Origin: Parietichytrium sp. I65-24A
Lineage: Eukaryota; Sar; Bigyra; Thraustochytrida; Thraustochytriidae
Assembly: GCA_012862575.1 (NCBI GenBank)
Contig: BLSF01000011.1
Span: 558,001-622,000 of the forward strand
Direction: 5' to 3'
Length of the DNA: 64,000 nucleotides
Numbering within the stretch: the first letter of the stretch is position 1; every line of letters starts with the position of its first letter. A program made the position numbers and the translations under genes. The notes beneath the pieces were generated by a model. That model saw only the letters and a program-made list of their open reading frames with translations. It was not told the origin of the DNA and made no database searches. Positions 22,185-34,242 of the stretch are shown here, piece by piece.

Positions 22185-23591
22185 ATGGCGGAAATGGTCT
22201 CGGTGTTGCGCAGGTTTAGGTCTTCCCACAATGTGAAGAGCTTAGGCTGGGCGAAATGCGGCAATGGTGGGCAGAGGTTTGCGAAGAGCTGGCGGTGGCA
22301 GAACGCAGGAAACGGCTTGGACGGGAAAACGATGATGCTTGGCGGCTTCGGGGCATGGCCAGCCAAGCGTTCGTGGCCGGTGGCGCAGTTTGTGGCGGAT
22401 TACCACCGGCAGCTTGACAAGACGAAATCTGTGGAGAACAAGGAGAAGAACCACCGGGTCTTCGCGCTCAAAGCTGGTGGGGCAGTTGGCCTGTCCAGTA
22501 TCTTAATTTTCATGTCAGGGTCTAATTTAGCAAATTACGGGCTCGGCGCGCTGATTACCGCAATCGTGATCAGCGAGCCAACGGTTGGTACGACTATGTC
22601 CAATGGGATTCAAAGGGTTGCGGCCACAGCCTTGAGCGGGCTGCTCGCGTATGGCGTAGGGTTTGGCATTCAATTTTCCGGATTGGATCCGGCGATATCG
22701 ACATGCGTTTCCATCTGCGGGTTCTCAGGCCTTGTTTTCTACGCAGCTAAAGCCATGGCGGACTACTCTCCAGGGTTTATTGTGTTCGCCCTCACCTTTG
22801 ATTGCGTGCTGGCGGACCTAATGACTAACGGCATGAACCTCACTGGCATGCATGAGCGATTGGTCGGCGTCTTGCTTGGGCTAGGTTGCGCCGTGCCGAT
22901 GCATCTGCTCTTCTTGCCCCGTTTCTCGGGAACGTTCTTGCTGTACCACACCGACTCCAATCTGGACCAGGTGTCTCGTTTCTTGTGGCGAGCAATCCGT
23001 GGATACTCCTCAAGCCGTCCACTGATGTATGAAAACTATTTCAGCGAGGCTGGGTCGACTGCGGACTGCTTTGCAAATGTGATGCTCAGCGGGGAGGAGG
23101 TCAACGCCAACATCCAGAGCGCCAGGTGGGAGCGGTATTTTGGCGGCTTGCAGCCCAGCGACTTGGAGCGCCTGGAGCATTTGCAGAAAGGGCTTCGGCG
23201 CATCTCTGCTATTGGAGTAAGTCTCGATATGGTGGTCACCACCTGGCGCGTACAGCGCTCGCAATCTCACCTCGCGCAAGGAGAGTTTGGTTTGCTGGTA
23301 AATTATGAAGCCGCATGTTTGCGGCTGTTCCGGCAGCTCCGCTACACGCTGAAAGGCGAAGTGACGAGTTCGCAGAAATCCATGCTGCAAGAGAGCTTGA
23401 GCGATCTAAAGTCCAGTTGCATTCGTCTCTCCGAGCTCGAGGACCGACTGGTTGAGCTCGGCGCCAAAGAAAGGCAACAGGCCATCGTTCACACAATTCA
23501 TTTTCTTGCATTGTTACAGGACCTCGCGAAGGAGGTGGAGGCCCTCGTCCAGCACAAGGATTACGTCCCTGAGACCTACTCAAATTTGTAA
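22185..23591 (+). CDS. ALMT/FUSC-like integral membrane protein
   Basis: A product of up to 468 aa from the ATG at 22185. Internal ATGs at 22194 and about 22328 are also possible, because the first 50 residues are not conserved-looking. About six hydrophobic helices lie between residues 95 and 260, including GALITAIVISEPTVGTT and RLVGVLLGLGCAVPMHLLF. They are followed by a soluble helical C-terminal half. The SEPTVGTT segment and its helix pattern match the aluminium-activated malate transporter/FUSC (ArAE) superfamily, whose plant members are organic-anion channels. The substrate here is unknown. An AATAAA occurs at 23662, about 70 bp after the stop. The superfamily call is moderately secure. 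Confidence 0.65.
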   Translation: MAEMVSVLRRFRSSHNVKSLGWAKCGNGGQRFAKSWRWQNAGNGLDGKTMMLGGFGAWPAKRSWPVAQFVADYHRQLDKTKSVENKEKNHRVFALKAGGAVGLSSILIFMSGSNLANYGLGALITAIVISEPTVGTTMSNGIQRVAATALSGLLAYGVGFGIQFSGLDPAISTCVSICGFSGLVFYAAKAMADYSPGFIVFALTFDCVLADLMTNGMNLTGMHERLVGVLLGLGCAVPMHLLFLPRFSGTFLLYHTDSNLDQVSRFLWRAIRGYSSSRPLMYENYFSEAGSTADCFANVMLSGEEVNANIQSARWERYFGGLQPSDLERLEHLQKGLRRISAIGVSLDMVVTTWRVQRSQSHLAQGEFGLLVNYEAACLRLFRQLRYTLKGEVTSSQKSMLQESLSDLKSSCIRLSELEDRLVELGAKERQQAIVHTIHFLALLQDLAKEVEALVQHKDYVPETYSNL

Positions 23592-26500
23592 TACATTTTT
23601 TCTTACTTGTTTCACGATGACATCCGAATCCTTCTTTCTCGCTCACCCTTACTACCACTTCAATAAACATGTCAGAGTCCTCTGTTCATGAATGAAGGCA
23701 GCTTTGCGTGTGGCCACGCACTCATGGTCAGATTGAGCAGGGCTGATGAAAACCAAACGAGCGACAAAGTGTGGCCTGTGTGGCCCCTCCTTCCCCGAAC
23801 AGCGAGCAGAGTTGGTCAGCTCGACTCGCTTGTGTGCGACGCGGTCCTCGGCACTACGAACGTTGAGTAAGGCAGATCCTTGTCGGAATCCCTGATTCAG
23901 CACGACGCTTCAGTTCAACCTTGCACACATTTTGCACATCTGCAAACAAAAGCGAGGAAAGATCTTTGTGCTCTTGAAGCAGAAATTGGACCGCACTGTA
24001 GCCAGTGGCTGCCAAGAATCACTGCACTTCGCTTCGATACATCCCTCCGGGAAGTGACCCTCCTGCCCCCCCACGCAGACTTTGTGCTTTCAGTTCAACG
24101 CGGAAAGGCACAAAAGCCGCAGCTCTCTCGCGCTCATGGTCTCACTCACACCCACCTTTGTCGTCAGCCACGGTGTCGTCCAGCATTCGAGCCAATGGTG
24201 TAGTCCGACCGGAGGTCACTTTGACTTTGTTCCGTGGAAGAAACTTGTGTTTTTTTGGTGCCCGAGTCTAGCAAACTCGGCCAAGTGACTGACTCCCTCT
24301 GTCCGCACTGCCCTCGTAGCCTCCCATTGGTTCCCTCCTCCATCTTCGAGCAACGAGGCAAGGTAGTATTGATTCATGGCCGTGTGTCTATTTCCGCGTC
24401 AACCAAACCCCTTCTCACGGCACACCAGTCTCATTCCTCCTCCCCGACCTACAAGAAGTCGGAGGTGCTGCCGAGACAGCCCAAGTCGACTGTGTGTCTC
24501 TCTCTCTCTCTCTCTCGCCCATCCACACCCTCTCTCCACACGACTCCACACCTTTTCACCTTTTCACCTTTTCACAGCTGTTTTGACCACTGTACCACTG
24601 GTACTCAGTACCATGTGCCACTGTGCCACTCACTGTACAGTGACCCTGCTCCTCTATATTCTCTATCTCTCTCTCCAGACTCTCCAGACCCTCCAGACTC
24701 TCCAGCAACCAGCGACGTGACAAGACATCTTCGTCAAACCTATCTTCTTCCGTGCGCGTGCCACGCGCTCATCAGCTGCGCATAGCATCGCATAGCTGCG
24801 CTACGAGGGCTACGTCTCCCAGCCACCGAGTTCTCTAGTCTGCTACGGAGATCGTAGAGAGCAGTGTGGCCATGCACGTACACGTGCTCTTGGCTCTCTT
24901 GACCCAACCTTTCTCTCGCGGGCTCTAGCACGCACTACATTTGGAGGTAGACGCGGGTTGGGATGGTTGGGTTGGTTGGGTCAGGGAAGGAGCAGAGATT
25001 GTGAGGTGCTGCTGTTGGTTGGCGCAAAGGTTGGCGCGATAGAGGCACTAGGGGGATGGTGTAGGAGCCTTCGTTTTGGGCTCTTGTATTTCTTGTATGG
25101 CGGCGGGTGTGTGCTGCGCCAATTCATGGCAGTGGATGCCAAAGGCATCGATATCATGATCAATCACACCACAACGGAAGCTTTCTCTCTTTTTCCTCTG
25201 TTTTTTTTTCTTTTTTCTTTTCTCTCTCATTCTCCTATTCTCTTTCCCTTCTCGTTTTGATTAATTAATTGCTTTGTTGAGTTTTTGAAGTTTGGTTTTC
25301 ATCGCGAATGTTGGATTGCAGTGCACATGATCCTTCTCCAAACGTCGTCGTCTGTCTTTTCGACCATGGAAAGGAAAACAGAAAACAGAATTCAGAATTC
25401 GGCAAGTCTCGGCAGATTGTTTGTGTTTGTGACAAATGTGACAGAAGCAAAAGTTGCGGCGTGAGTTTGGTTACTTTGGGGTTGGTTGGATCCTCAAAGC
25501 TGTCTCGGATCTATTGCAGAATTCAGTTTCCGCGAGAGGGGACGAACTATACAAATAATTCTTTTGAGATCGACAGGTATAGCTAGCTATGCTCGCTCTC
25601 GGCTGCTGTGCGTCCCTCACGTTCAGGGAGACTAGACACAGACAGAGGGCTTGCGCGAAGAGAGAGAGATCGGGAAAGGATCGACTGAACACGCGAGAAG
25701 AGAGAAAGAAAACAGGTAAAGAAAGAAAGGTTGAGTCGACAGGAGGAGGAAGCAAGAAGTCACACCTTGCACTGGAGGCACGCATGCAAGAAAAAGTTAC
25801 ACCTGATTCTGTAAATCTTCCAGATACTCGAGTACCAAGTTATGTTGTATTTCCACCTTGCTCTGCGATGCCCCCACTTGCGAACGAGAACGAGGAGGTG
25901 CTTCTAGCTCCACGTCAAGGCACTCGGTAGCAGAAGCCAGACTTTTAGACGCGCCATGACACCTGGGTCACGATGACCTTGTTTCGCGAAGTGGCCCGAA
26001 CCAAAACAGGTACTCGAGTACTCGTAGAGTAACGTGTTCTGTGTTTTAAAATTTAGCAAACTTCACATCTGAATGATCGCTCTGCTCCAATGCCAAAGAT
26101 TTCAATAGGAGTCCACAGAAGAACAGAAATCTAACCAGTCCTTGAGTCTTTGTCGTGATTTCGCATTCACTGACATTCACTGTCACGCAAAAAAATCTAT
26201 ACTGGTACCTTGATACTTGGCATAAGTTACATACACTCGCTGTTCTGAGATGCTCTGAGCATCGAAGGTTGCCCCGGCACTAACAGTAACACTGACACTG
26301 ACACTACTGACGCTGACACTGACACTGGCTGGACTACTCAGTAGCAGCAGTGAAAGAGGGTCGAGAGATCGAGAGGTTGGGTTGATGTGTTGACTCACAG
26401 TGATATTTGGACTTTCGGCGCGTTCCTTCGACTGCAAGGTCTGACCGAGAGTGAGCTCGGTGAGAAGAAAAGGAAAGAAAGAATATAACTTTGGTACGAG

Positions 26501-29500
26501 CACAAATTCACACGCACGATGAAGATCGGCATGTGTGGCCACCATTCGTTCTTCTCATCACCCCGACCAACATTCCCCACGACCTCGTACAAGACCCAGC
26601 TCTATACTTTAATTCAACAGAGCAACCTGCCCCGGTGTTTCTACGAAAAGCACTCGCTCATTCTCTCTCCCCAGTGGAATCATCGTCATGAACGTCAAAA
26701 TCAAACTGTTCGAAGCTGGGCGGCAGGGAAGGATGGTTTGACCAACCAGGTCGTGTTTGCGCTTCACTGTCGATCTACCTAACTCGATAAAGTAAATCAT
26801 ACAGACCTATGACCTATCTCTCTTTCTTCCTCCCCAGACTTTCCAAACATCCCAAACGAAAGTGGTACTCGGTACTAGTACGTTGAACTGAGTACAGGAC
26901 GGACTAAGTTACTACTATCTCACTAACCAGCCTTCTTTCTCCCTCTGGGGAATCGTAATGTGTGTTGGGAGGAAGGAGATAGAGCCGCACTACGACGCGC
27001 AGCAGAAATTTAGTCCGCAATTCAGCCGAGTTCTTGTGAGGAGCGTCTGCGGGATCTTGTGAGAGCGGCAAACGCGCACTTTGTGCTGACGAAGGATCAC
27101 CACAACTACGTTCGTTCAGCTTACCGCAATCGACCAGGTGTGTCGAATTTGCGAATTCACATGTACCCTAGTCTGGTGTCAAACGCACGCACCGAATCTA
27201 CCACACCCGTAGGGTAGCGCCCAACTTAATCTGCTTAGCAAATCATACCAGAAACTGGAACAGAAAATGTGTGCGGAGTAGGCCGTTGCTTGCGCAAGTT
27301 CAACCCAACCCCACCGGACGAGCTTATAAGCGACTATGTAAGTCTTAAAGGACTTGGGACCGACCTTTGTTACGCGATCATTGGTATCTGGAGCAAACTG
27401 CCAAAAATTGCGAAACAAGTTGCGACTCAACTTGAAGAATCGGTTGGGCATTCCTTGAGCTCCGATTCCAAACCGATTTCATTCCATGGGCTCTTCGTAA
27501 TGACGGCGATGGCACCATCAAAGCCAACAAGCGCTACGGAGAAGAAAAAACAAACCTTCGAAGCTTCGCTTCACTCTTTCATTACTTTTTTCATTCCTTT
27601 CATCTTTTTCCCCAAGACAGAAAACTCTTCTAGGAGGTTAGGTACGGTGTGCAATCAATCATGATCAAACATACCTCTCCCAACGCACTGCACTCTCAGT
27701 CAGACCAGGACTAGTACAGTAGCCTATATACTTCATGCGACGTTGACTCGACCGGTGAAACATGGTGAAACACGGTGTAATTGAACTCGCAAGTTCAGAA
27801 TTCAGAGTTCACATTCAATGAACAATTGACAGTGAATGTTCTGAAAGTGGTCGAAAACAAAGAGAGGCATGTCGCCAACGCGCCGAAAGAGTCTGTCTAC
27901 CTAAACTGGAGAAAAGTTTCCCGTACAAACGCAGGTTGGCATGAAATAAATACTCACGCCAATACTCATGCCAAGGCACATTACGTCGAGCCAGTATCTG
28001 CACTTCGTACCAGGTATCTCAATCAACATTCTCCGTCACGAAACCGTTGAGTCGAGCTGAGTCTGCTTGGAGATAATCTGAGTATGTCTCTCGAGTTTTT
28101 TTTTTTTCATTCATCATTGAATCAACTAACAGTAAACAAGAAAGAACAGTTTCTGTCTTGCCATCATCATCCTCAGCAACCGCAAACGCGAACGCAGAAC
28201 GGCCGAGTCTGAAAAGAAAAAAAAAACATTGCGCGGACAATACCGTTAAAAATATGAATGCGGCCAATGCGCATCACGGCTCTTGAGGAGCTGAACTGCT
28301 TCCTGCAAAAGTCAGCAAAGTTGCGGCGAGATCGGAAGGGCGCTGCGGATGCTGTGAAGCACTGAGAGCTAAACTCCCTGGCATAGTGCAAGCGCTGACG
28401 TCAAAAGTGCCTGCTTGGAAATCACTGTTTGTTGAGTTTGTTGTTGCTTGTTGACTGTGAGACATCAAAAGTCTTGGCCAGCATCGACCGCATCGCTGGA
28501 TCGATCGCATCGATCGCCACCAATCGCTCCTGTCGGCACTGTCGGTTGACTCATTGGTATAATTTTGTCTCTCCGGTTCACATGCTTGCCAACGTGATCT
28601 CACGGGGAATAGCAAGACAGGGTTGCCCGACCTTGCTGGTTGGAAACTAGCCACAAACGTAATGGACATTGCACCGCAGCAAAGCTCTAGCCATGGGAGA
28701 GGAGAAACGAACCGAAAGAAAGCTCGCAAGGTGGTTGGTCTTGTGTGGGCAACGTGTATGCATGCACATTGCTTATACGGACCACTTATAACTAAAACAA
28801 TCAAGCCAACCTATAACGCACAACCTCGCTCTTTCGAACCCTCCCGCCCAACGCTTACGCAGCGAGCCAGGACTGGTGATTCACACGCCGCGTCTGCCCA
28901 ACCCTGCAGGTCTCTTTTGTTTACTTCTCTATTCCCTCGTAAAAGAATGAATGCTTGAAAGAGTTTGGAATGAACGCCGCGAAACATTTCTTTCATTTTT
29001 CTCCAACCGGCACAAGTCTCGGAGATGGTGCATCTAACGCGAGGGCTATGTGCTCAGAATACATGGTCAATCAAGCACTCGAGCAATCAATTGACCAAGT
29101 CGTGTGCTCAGCTTGCTCAACTTGGCCGTTCCATGCCGCATCAGGTGGAACGAATTACATGAAGAGCGAGACACGACAAAAAGGCAAAACTCAGGAAAAC
29201 ACTAAAGAGCGCGTCCGCCGGGAGAGGGAGGAAGCAAGGAAAAGTCGTGTCTCTGGCGCGACGCAAGTGTCTTCTCTTGCAGTGAGAGCTGCCTCTCTGA
29301 AGACCCGGCGACCGCAAGCAGCGCCATCAACACTGTCGGGGAAATCCGAGGCCTACAGAGCCTACATTGCCCATGGGTGCTTGCAATGGGTGTAGTAGTA
29401 CTGTTGATGTGCAAGCTGCTTCTCTTTGCGCAACCAACTTCCTGTCCAACTCGTAGCCACGCGACACGGCGCTGCTATGCGCATCTACGCCAACGAACGA

Positions 29501-30576
29501 AGATGACTGCTCTGAATGATTCACAAGTGTCAAACCGCTAGTCGCAGTCATCTCGAAATTCTAAATACACCCATGCTCACTGATGGAGCATATGGAGCAC
29601 ATGTACACCAGTACACCCAGCTCGAGCCACCATCGTTCGTTCATTTTGCTAATTTCTATAGTTTTTGCCCTTTTGCTCTTTGCTTTGCCTCATTAGTTAT
29701 TCGAGTTTTGAACCTTTGGCTCCTTTGGCCACTGGATGCGCTGCAGGGGGCTCTACCTGCCACCTACTGCAAAGCATAGCCCTGCGCCCACGGAGCGTGT
29801 CAGGACGTCAGTCAGGTCAGAGCATCCATCCCTCCAACCTTTTCTTCCTTCTTTCTTCCTTCCTTTTCCCGTTTTCTTTCACTTTCTCCGTCTCACATCA
29901 TTGGGATTAGTTTTAAACTTTGAATTAATCACAGTTTCTCCACTCTCTCTCTCTCTCGCCGTGTTACCGCGACCTTACCGGGACTGCCTAAATCAGCGCC
30001 GAGGTGGGGAGGATGGGAGGAGGTGGGGTACTATTACTCTTACGAGTGCATCGCAGAACTAGGTGGACGCGAAAGGCAGTGTTGACCTTCCTTCTCCCGG
30101 CTGGAGGAGATTAGGTCGCCTATATAGATTGAAGTAGGACGCATTTGGCCGCCAATGCACGCAAAAGTTCGCAACTTCCAAGTGTCTCTCTCTCTCTCTC
30201 TATTTCTCTCTCCCTCTCAGTGGCACATTGACACCGGGTCCGGTATTCTTCTCTTGACACCAGGTATGTTCATTGAAAAGGCGGAAGAAAGAAGCGACCC
30301 TTGTTTGCGGATGAGAGACGCGAGGAAAGAAAGCGATGAATGAATCAGTGCAACTCTCTCTCTCTCACTCTCTCACTCACAAGAGCAGAGGACGTGCGTT
30401 TGTTTTGATTGTTTTGGAATGCCTGGTTCACTCTGATCGATCCATCAATCCATCTGATGATGGAATGATTGACTGACTGACTGACTGTTGTTTGATGGAA
30501 GGATGGATGGATGAGTTGAATGTCAAAAAAGCCAATCCAAACCTTCTCCTCTACACTCGCCACCCAAGACTTGCAG
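23592..30576. other. 7-kb gene-poor, microsatellite-rich stretch
   Basis: I see no coding frame here with a domain, good codon character or a convincing start. The region is full of short repeats: CT runs (24498-24525, 29948-29965, 30186-30206), a TTTTCACC octamer array (24550-24580), ACTGAC hexamers (about 26280-26330) and GACT tetramers (about 30470-30487). It also has GTAC-containing palindromes and several CAGAATTC motifs. Its right part may be the promoter of the first 241-aa gene. A non-coding RNA or a fast-evolving gene with introns cannot be ruled out by eye. Confidence 0.5.
24550..24580 (+). repeat. (TTTTCACC)n octamer array
   Basis: About 3.5 copies of an 8-bp pyrimidine-rich unit inside the gene-poor stretch. 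No gene lies immediately downstream. Confidence 0.75.
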
Positions 30577-31146
30577 AGAGTCCTTGCTTCCTTCCAACCT
30601 TGCCTTCTTTCGACTTGCTCTCTCTCTTTGATTCTTTGTTTCTTTGGCAGACTCTTTCCAACTCCTGACTAGACGACAACCTCGAAAGCTAGCCGGCGAG
30701 ACTTTTCCTCTCTGAGAAGGACTATACGCAGAGTAGCAAACGCCAGTCACAGACCGTCAATCACAGCAAATTCAAGCACTGGGCGGACACACGCTTCGGG
30801 GGAACAACAAACCTTCAACCTCATCCCGGTCTCCGGCTCTGAGCAAGTGTTGGAACCCTAAAACGCAAACACAGCTGAGCCCGGAACACTGTACCGTACT
30901 CACACACACGACGTTAGACTCTACTCGACGTCCATAGCTCAAACAGACCTTCCTGACTCTGACTGCGCTTGGACCGATTCATTGACTGCAATTGGCTGTG
31001 GCTCACAGCTCGGATCGAACAAGACAGCAGCAGTCCCAAAACACTCAAGCGCCAGCGGCCATCTCTAGTGGAGTAAACCGACACGCTAGAAAAGTTCGAA
31101 TCCGGAACGACATCAATAACAACAACACTACTACTACACAGCGAAG

Positions 31147-31872
31147 ATGGTGCTCCAAGGCTTCTTCCACGACCGCTTCCAGACAAGATACCAGCGCAAC
31201 AACAAGCGCACCAAACAGAAGAACCTCCGATGCTTCCCGAACTGCTGCGGTGACAAGCATGTGGAGTCCGGCTTCTGCGGCCGCCCAATCTCGCTCACAG
31301 TTGCTGGCCTCTTCATCCCAAGCTCGGCCGTCAACGTGAGGGTCTTTGGAGAGATTGTGGAGCTTAAGGCAGACCATCTGATGCCTGGTCAGCTCGTCAC
31401 AGTCGATCAGACCGCCATGCTCGAGCGAACAAGGGAGTTCCCGCTCAATCCTTGGATCCGCGGCGAGGTTTCCTACGACCCGACAATGGAGAGCGTCGTG
31501 CACGTCAAATTCAACACCCAGCTCATCGGCTGGCATTACGACTGGAAGTCCTCCAAACACATCTGCAACACGTACCACACCTTTCGCGCAAACGTCTTCC
31601 TCCAGGCTCCAAATTCCAGCATCCTGGTATACTGCGGCAGCGTCTCTTCCACACCATTCCAGATCTACTCTCGTCGCAGGTACCGCGGAGATACTGAGAG
31701 CGTCGCCGGAGACAGCTTGGAGGCCGCTTCCGAGGCAACCACCAGCCCAAAACGCGCGAGGGATGTCAGCGAGGAGAGCGACGTAAAGTACCCTCCCGTG
31801 AAACGCTTCCAGCTCTTCGAGCAAGCGGGCTTGCCTGAGATGTATTCCCCCTTGTCGACCCTTTCGAGCTAG
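31147..31872 (+). CDS. unknown 241-aa protein with Cys/His cluster and NLS (copy 1)
   Basis: The ATG at 31147 has an A at -3. I do not recognise the family. Residues 1-30 are strongly basic. Cysteines and a histidine cluster at about 29-44 (C29, C33, C34, H38, C44) and could bind zinc. The middle (about 45-180) alternates short hydrophobic strands and ends in PFQIYSRRR, suggesting a compact beta-rich domain. The C-terminal 60 residues are acidic and Ser-rich and contain SPKRARD, a plausible nuclear localisation signal. Together these suggest a nuclear, possibly DNA- or RNA-binding protein, which is inference. A 306-codon antisense frame overlaps it but is codon-aligned, so it is best read as a shadow. 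The second copy encodes an identical protein. Confidence 0.7.
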   Translation: MVLQGFFHDRFQTRYQRNNKRTKQKNLRCFPNCCGDKHVESGFCGRPISLTVAGLFIPSSAVNVRVFGEIVELKADHLMPGQLVTVDQTAMLERTREFPLNPWIRGEVSYDPTMESVVHVKFNTQLIGWHYDWKSSKHICNTYHTFRANVFLQAPNSSILVYCGSVSSTPFQIYSRRRYRGDTESVAGDSLEAASEATTSPKRARDVSEESDVKYPPVKRFQLFEQAGLPEMYSPLSTLSS

Positions 31873-32865
31873 ACTCGTCTTCACACTTGCTCGCCTCTGC
31901 CGACCGGACTTTGCCACGTGACTGGAGTGATAGGAACTCCACTCGCTGCGGCCCTGCGCTAGCATGTGCTCGCTTGCCTTGCCTCTTGCCTCATTGTTGA
32001 ATTATTATTAGTTTGGAGCGCACTTTGCGCCTTCCATGTCATCCTCTCCGACCTGCTCTGTTTACTAAACAAACTCATCAAACTTAGCTTTGCATTGACT
32101 CACCACACTCCCTGAACTCTTTCGCATTTTCTTTCTCTTTTTTCAAACCCCGAGTACGAGCAGGTGCTTGCGCAGATCGACGGTACTCGAGGACGCAAAC
32201 ACGTACGTATATACACCGTTCCTATAGATATCCAAACGCAGAACTTATCTGGAGCAGACAGGAAACGGGTTAGTTTTAGAACTGTCAATGAAGGGCCCAG
32301 TGTTTGGAACGTGAGGTGTAGAACGGGCGGCTTTGCTAAACAAAGGATTGTAGCCGCAGAAGAAGAGACGAGAAGGAAGAGTTGTCTTGTTTTTGCAAAA
32401 TTAACAACTATAAGTTACAAGAAAAAATAGTTATGTGAACTATGGAAATGGAACATTGGCATTTGCGTCTCGCCCGATTTGGGTAATATCCGCGCAGTTG
32501 AAGCTGGTTTTAAAAAACACAAATCTCGGCAAGATCCCCAATACATGACCCCGCCCATTTGCAATCTCCCCCAATAGCAATCACCAGACCAAGAGCATGC
32601 TCTCCTCAAACATCAACGCCCTCCGCGCAATCCTTTATTACTCGCGCGACACACTAGATCGCTGTACCTTCTCAGATCCTTTAGCACAACGATAGTCGCT
32701 TCCGTAGTGAGGATCTATTCGAGTGCTTCGATACTATACTCCTTATCTATCTTATCTATCTCAAAGAGAGCGCACACGTCCGCTGGAATTTCGCCACCTC
32801 AACAACCTCAACCAAGGTGAACGTGACTTGAGTGGCCTTCTTTTTGGTGTTCTGGTGGCTTTCAA

Positions 32866-32945
32866 TTCATTGATTCATTGATTCATTGATTCATTGATTC
32901 ATTGATTCATTGATTCATTGATTCATTGATTCATTGATTCATTGA
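32866..32945 (+). repeat. (TTCATTGA)10 octamer array at gap edge
   Basis: Ten perfect 8-bp units ending directly at the N. The matching array in copy 2 (35229-35280) has about 6.5 units and then continues into unique sequence. Confidence 0.95.
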
Positions 32946-32946
32946 N
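32946..32946. other. single ambiguous base N (assembly junction)
   Basis: This is the only N I noticed in the window. The octamer array lies on its left. The sequence on its right matches position 30577 onward, so the left boundary of the duplication coincides with the N. Confidence 0.95.
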
Positions 32947-33516
32947 AGAGTCCTTGCTTCCTTCCAACCTTGCCTTCTTTCGACTTGCTCTCTCTCTTTG
33001 ATTCTTTGTTTCTTTGGCAGACTCTTTCCAACTCCTGACTAGACGACAACCTCGAAAGCTAGCCGGCGAGACTTTTCCTCTCTGAGAAGGACTATACGCA
33101 GAGTAGCAAACGCCAGTCACAGACCGTCAATCACAGCAAATTCAAGCACTGGGCGGACACACGCTTCGGGGGAACAACAAACCTTCAACCTCATCCCGGT
33201 CTCCGGCTCTGAGCAAGTGTTGGAACCCTAAAGCGCAAACACAGCTGAGCCCGGAACACTGTACCGTACTCACACACACGACGTTAGACTCTACTCGACG
33301 TCCATAGCTCAAACAGACCTTCCTGACTCTGACTGCGCTTGGACCGATTCATTGACTGCAATTGGCTGTGGCTCACAGCTCGGATCGAACAAGACAGCAG
33401 CAGTCCCAAAACACTCAAGCGCCAGCGGCCATCTCTAGTGGAGTAAACCGACACGCTAGAAAAGTTCGAATCCGGAACGACATCAATAACAACAACACTA
33501 CTACTACACAGCGAAG

Positions 33517-34242
33517 ATGGTGCTCCAAGGCTTCTTCCACGACCGCTTCCAGACAAGATACCAGCGCAACAACAAGCGCACCAAACAGAAGAACCTCCGA
33601 TGCTTCCCGAACTGCTGCGGTGACAAGCATGTGGAGTCCGGCTTCTGCGGCCGCCCAATCTCGCTCACAGTTGCTGGCCTCTTCATCCCAAGCTCGGCCG
33701 TCAACGTGAGGGTCTTTGGAGAGATTGTGGAGCTTAAGGCAGACCATCTGATGCCTGGTCAGCTCGTCACAGTCGATCAGACCGCCATGCTCGAGCGAAC
33801 AAGGGAGTTCCCGCTCAATCCTTGGATCCGCGGCGAGGTTTCCTACGACCCGACAATGGAGAGCGTCGTGCACGTCAAATTCAACACCCAGCTCATCGGC
33901 TGGCATTACGACTGGAAGTCCTCCAAACACATCTGCAACACGTACCACACCTTTCGCGCAAACGTCTTCCTCCAGGCTCCAAATTCCAGCATCCTGGTAT
34001 ACTGCGGCAGCGTCTCTTCCACACCATTCCAGATCTACTCTCGTCGCAGGTACCGCGGAGATACTGAGAGCGTCGCCGGAGACAGCTTGGAGGCCGCTTC
34101 CGAGGCAACCACCAGCCCAAAACGCGCGAGGGATGTCAGCGAGGAGAGCGACGTAAAGTACCCTCCCGTGAAACGCTTCCAGCTCTTCGAGCAAGCGGGC
34201 TTGCCTGAGATGTATTCCCCCTTGTCGACCCTTTCGAGTTAG
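33517..34242 (+). CDS. unknown 241-aa protein with Cys/His cluster and NLS (copy 2)
   Basis: The product is identical to that of the gene at 31147-31872. The only coding difference is the synonymous Ser codon before the stop (AGT instead of AGC). The 5' flank is also nearly unchanged back to the N. It is therefore either a very recent duplicate or the other allele of the same locus placed in tandem by assembly. The domain description and doubts are as for copy 1. Confidence 0.65.
   Translation: MVLQGFFHDRFQTRYQRNNKRTKQKNLRCFPNCCGDKHVESGFCGRPISLTVAGLFIPSSAVNVRVFGEIVELKADHLMPGQLVTVDQTAMLERTREFPLNPWIRGEVSYDPTMESVVHVKFNTQLIGWHYDWKSSKHICNTYHTFRANVFLQAPNSSILVYCGSVSSTPFQIYSRRRYRGDTESVAGDSLEAASEATTSPKRARDVSEESDVKYPPVKRFQLFEQAGLPEMYSPLSTLSS

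Larger units (their letters stand above)
30577..32945. repeat. segmental duplication, copy 1
   Basis: This segment is repeated at 32947-35280 with an offset of 2,370 bp that falls to 2,363 after small deletions in copy 2. About a dozen differences separate the copies, nearly all in the 3' flank of the gene, and only one (synonymous) falls in the coding frame. The copy ends in a (TTCATTGA)n array that runs into the single N. Confidence 0.95.
31873..33516. other. inter-copy region spanning the assembly gap
   Basis: This is the 3' flank of copy 1, the octamer array, the N, and the 5' flank of copy 2 (570 bp between the N and the second start codon). No further gene was seen. Confidence 0.6.

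Noticed and set aside
24234-24785. 183-codon frame rich in Ser, Pro and Leu
   Set aside because: It consists of translated CT microsatellites and TTTTCACC repeats. It has no domain and no supporting context.
28274-28804. 176-codon minus-strand frame in the gene-poor stretch
   Set aside because: The composition looks random, no motif is present, and it overlaps other frames of equal quality.
31090-31110. GTTCGAATCC resembling a tRNA B box
   Set aside because: The flanking bases cannot form a T-stem, and no matching acceptor or anticodon arm was found. It lies in the leader of the 241-aa gene.
31045-31965. 306-codon antisense frame over the 241-aa gene (also 33415-34335 over copy 2)
   Set aside because: It is codon-aligned with the sense frame, where GC-rich third positions avoid antisense stops. 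It has no domain, and the sense frame has a good start and an ordered composition.
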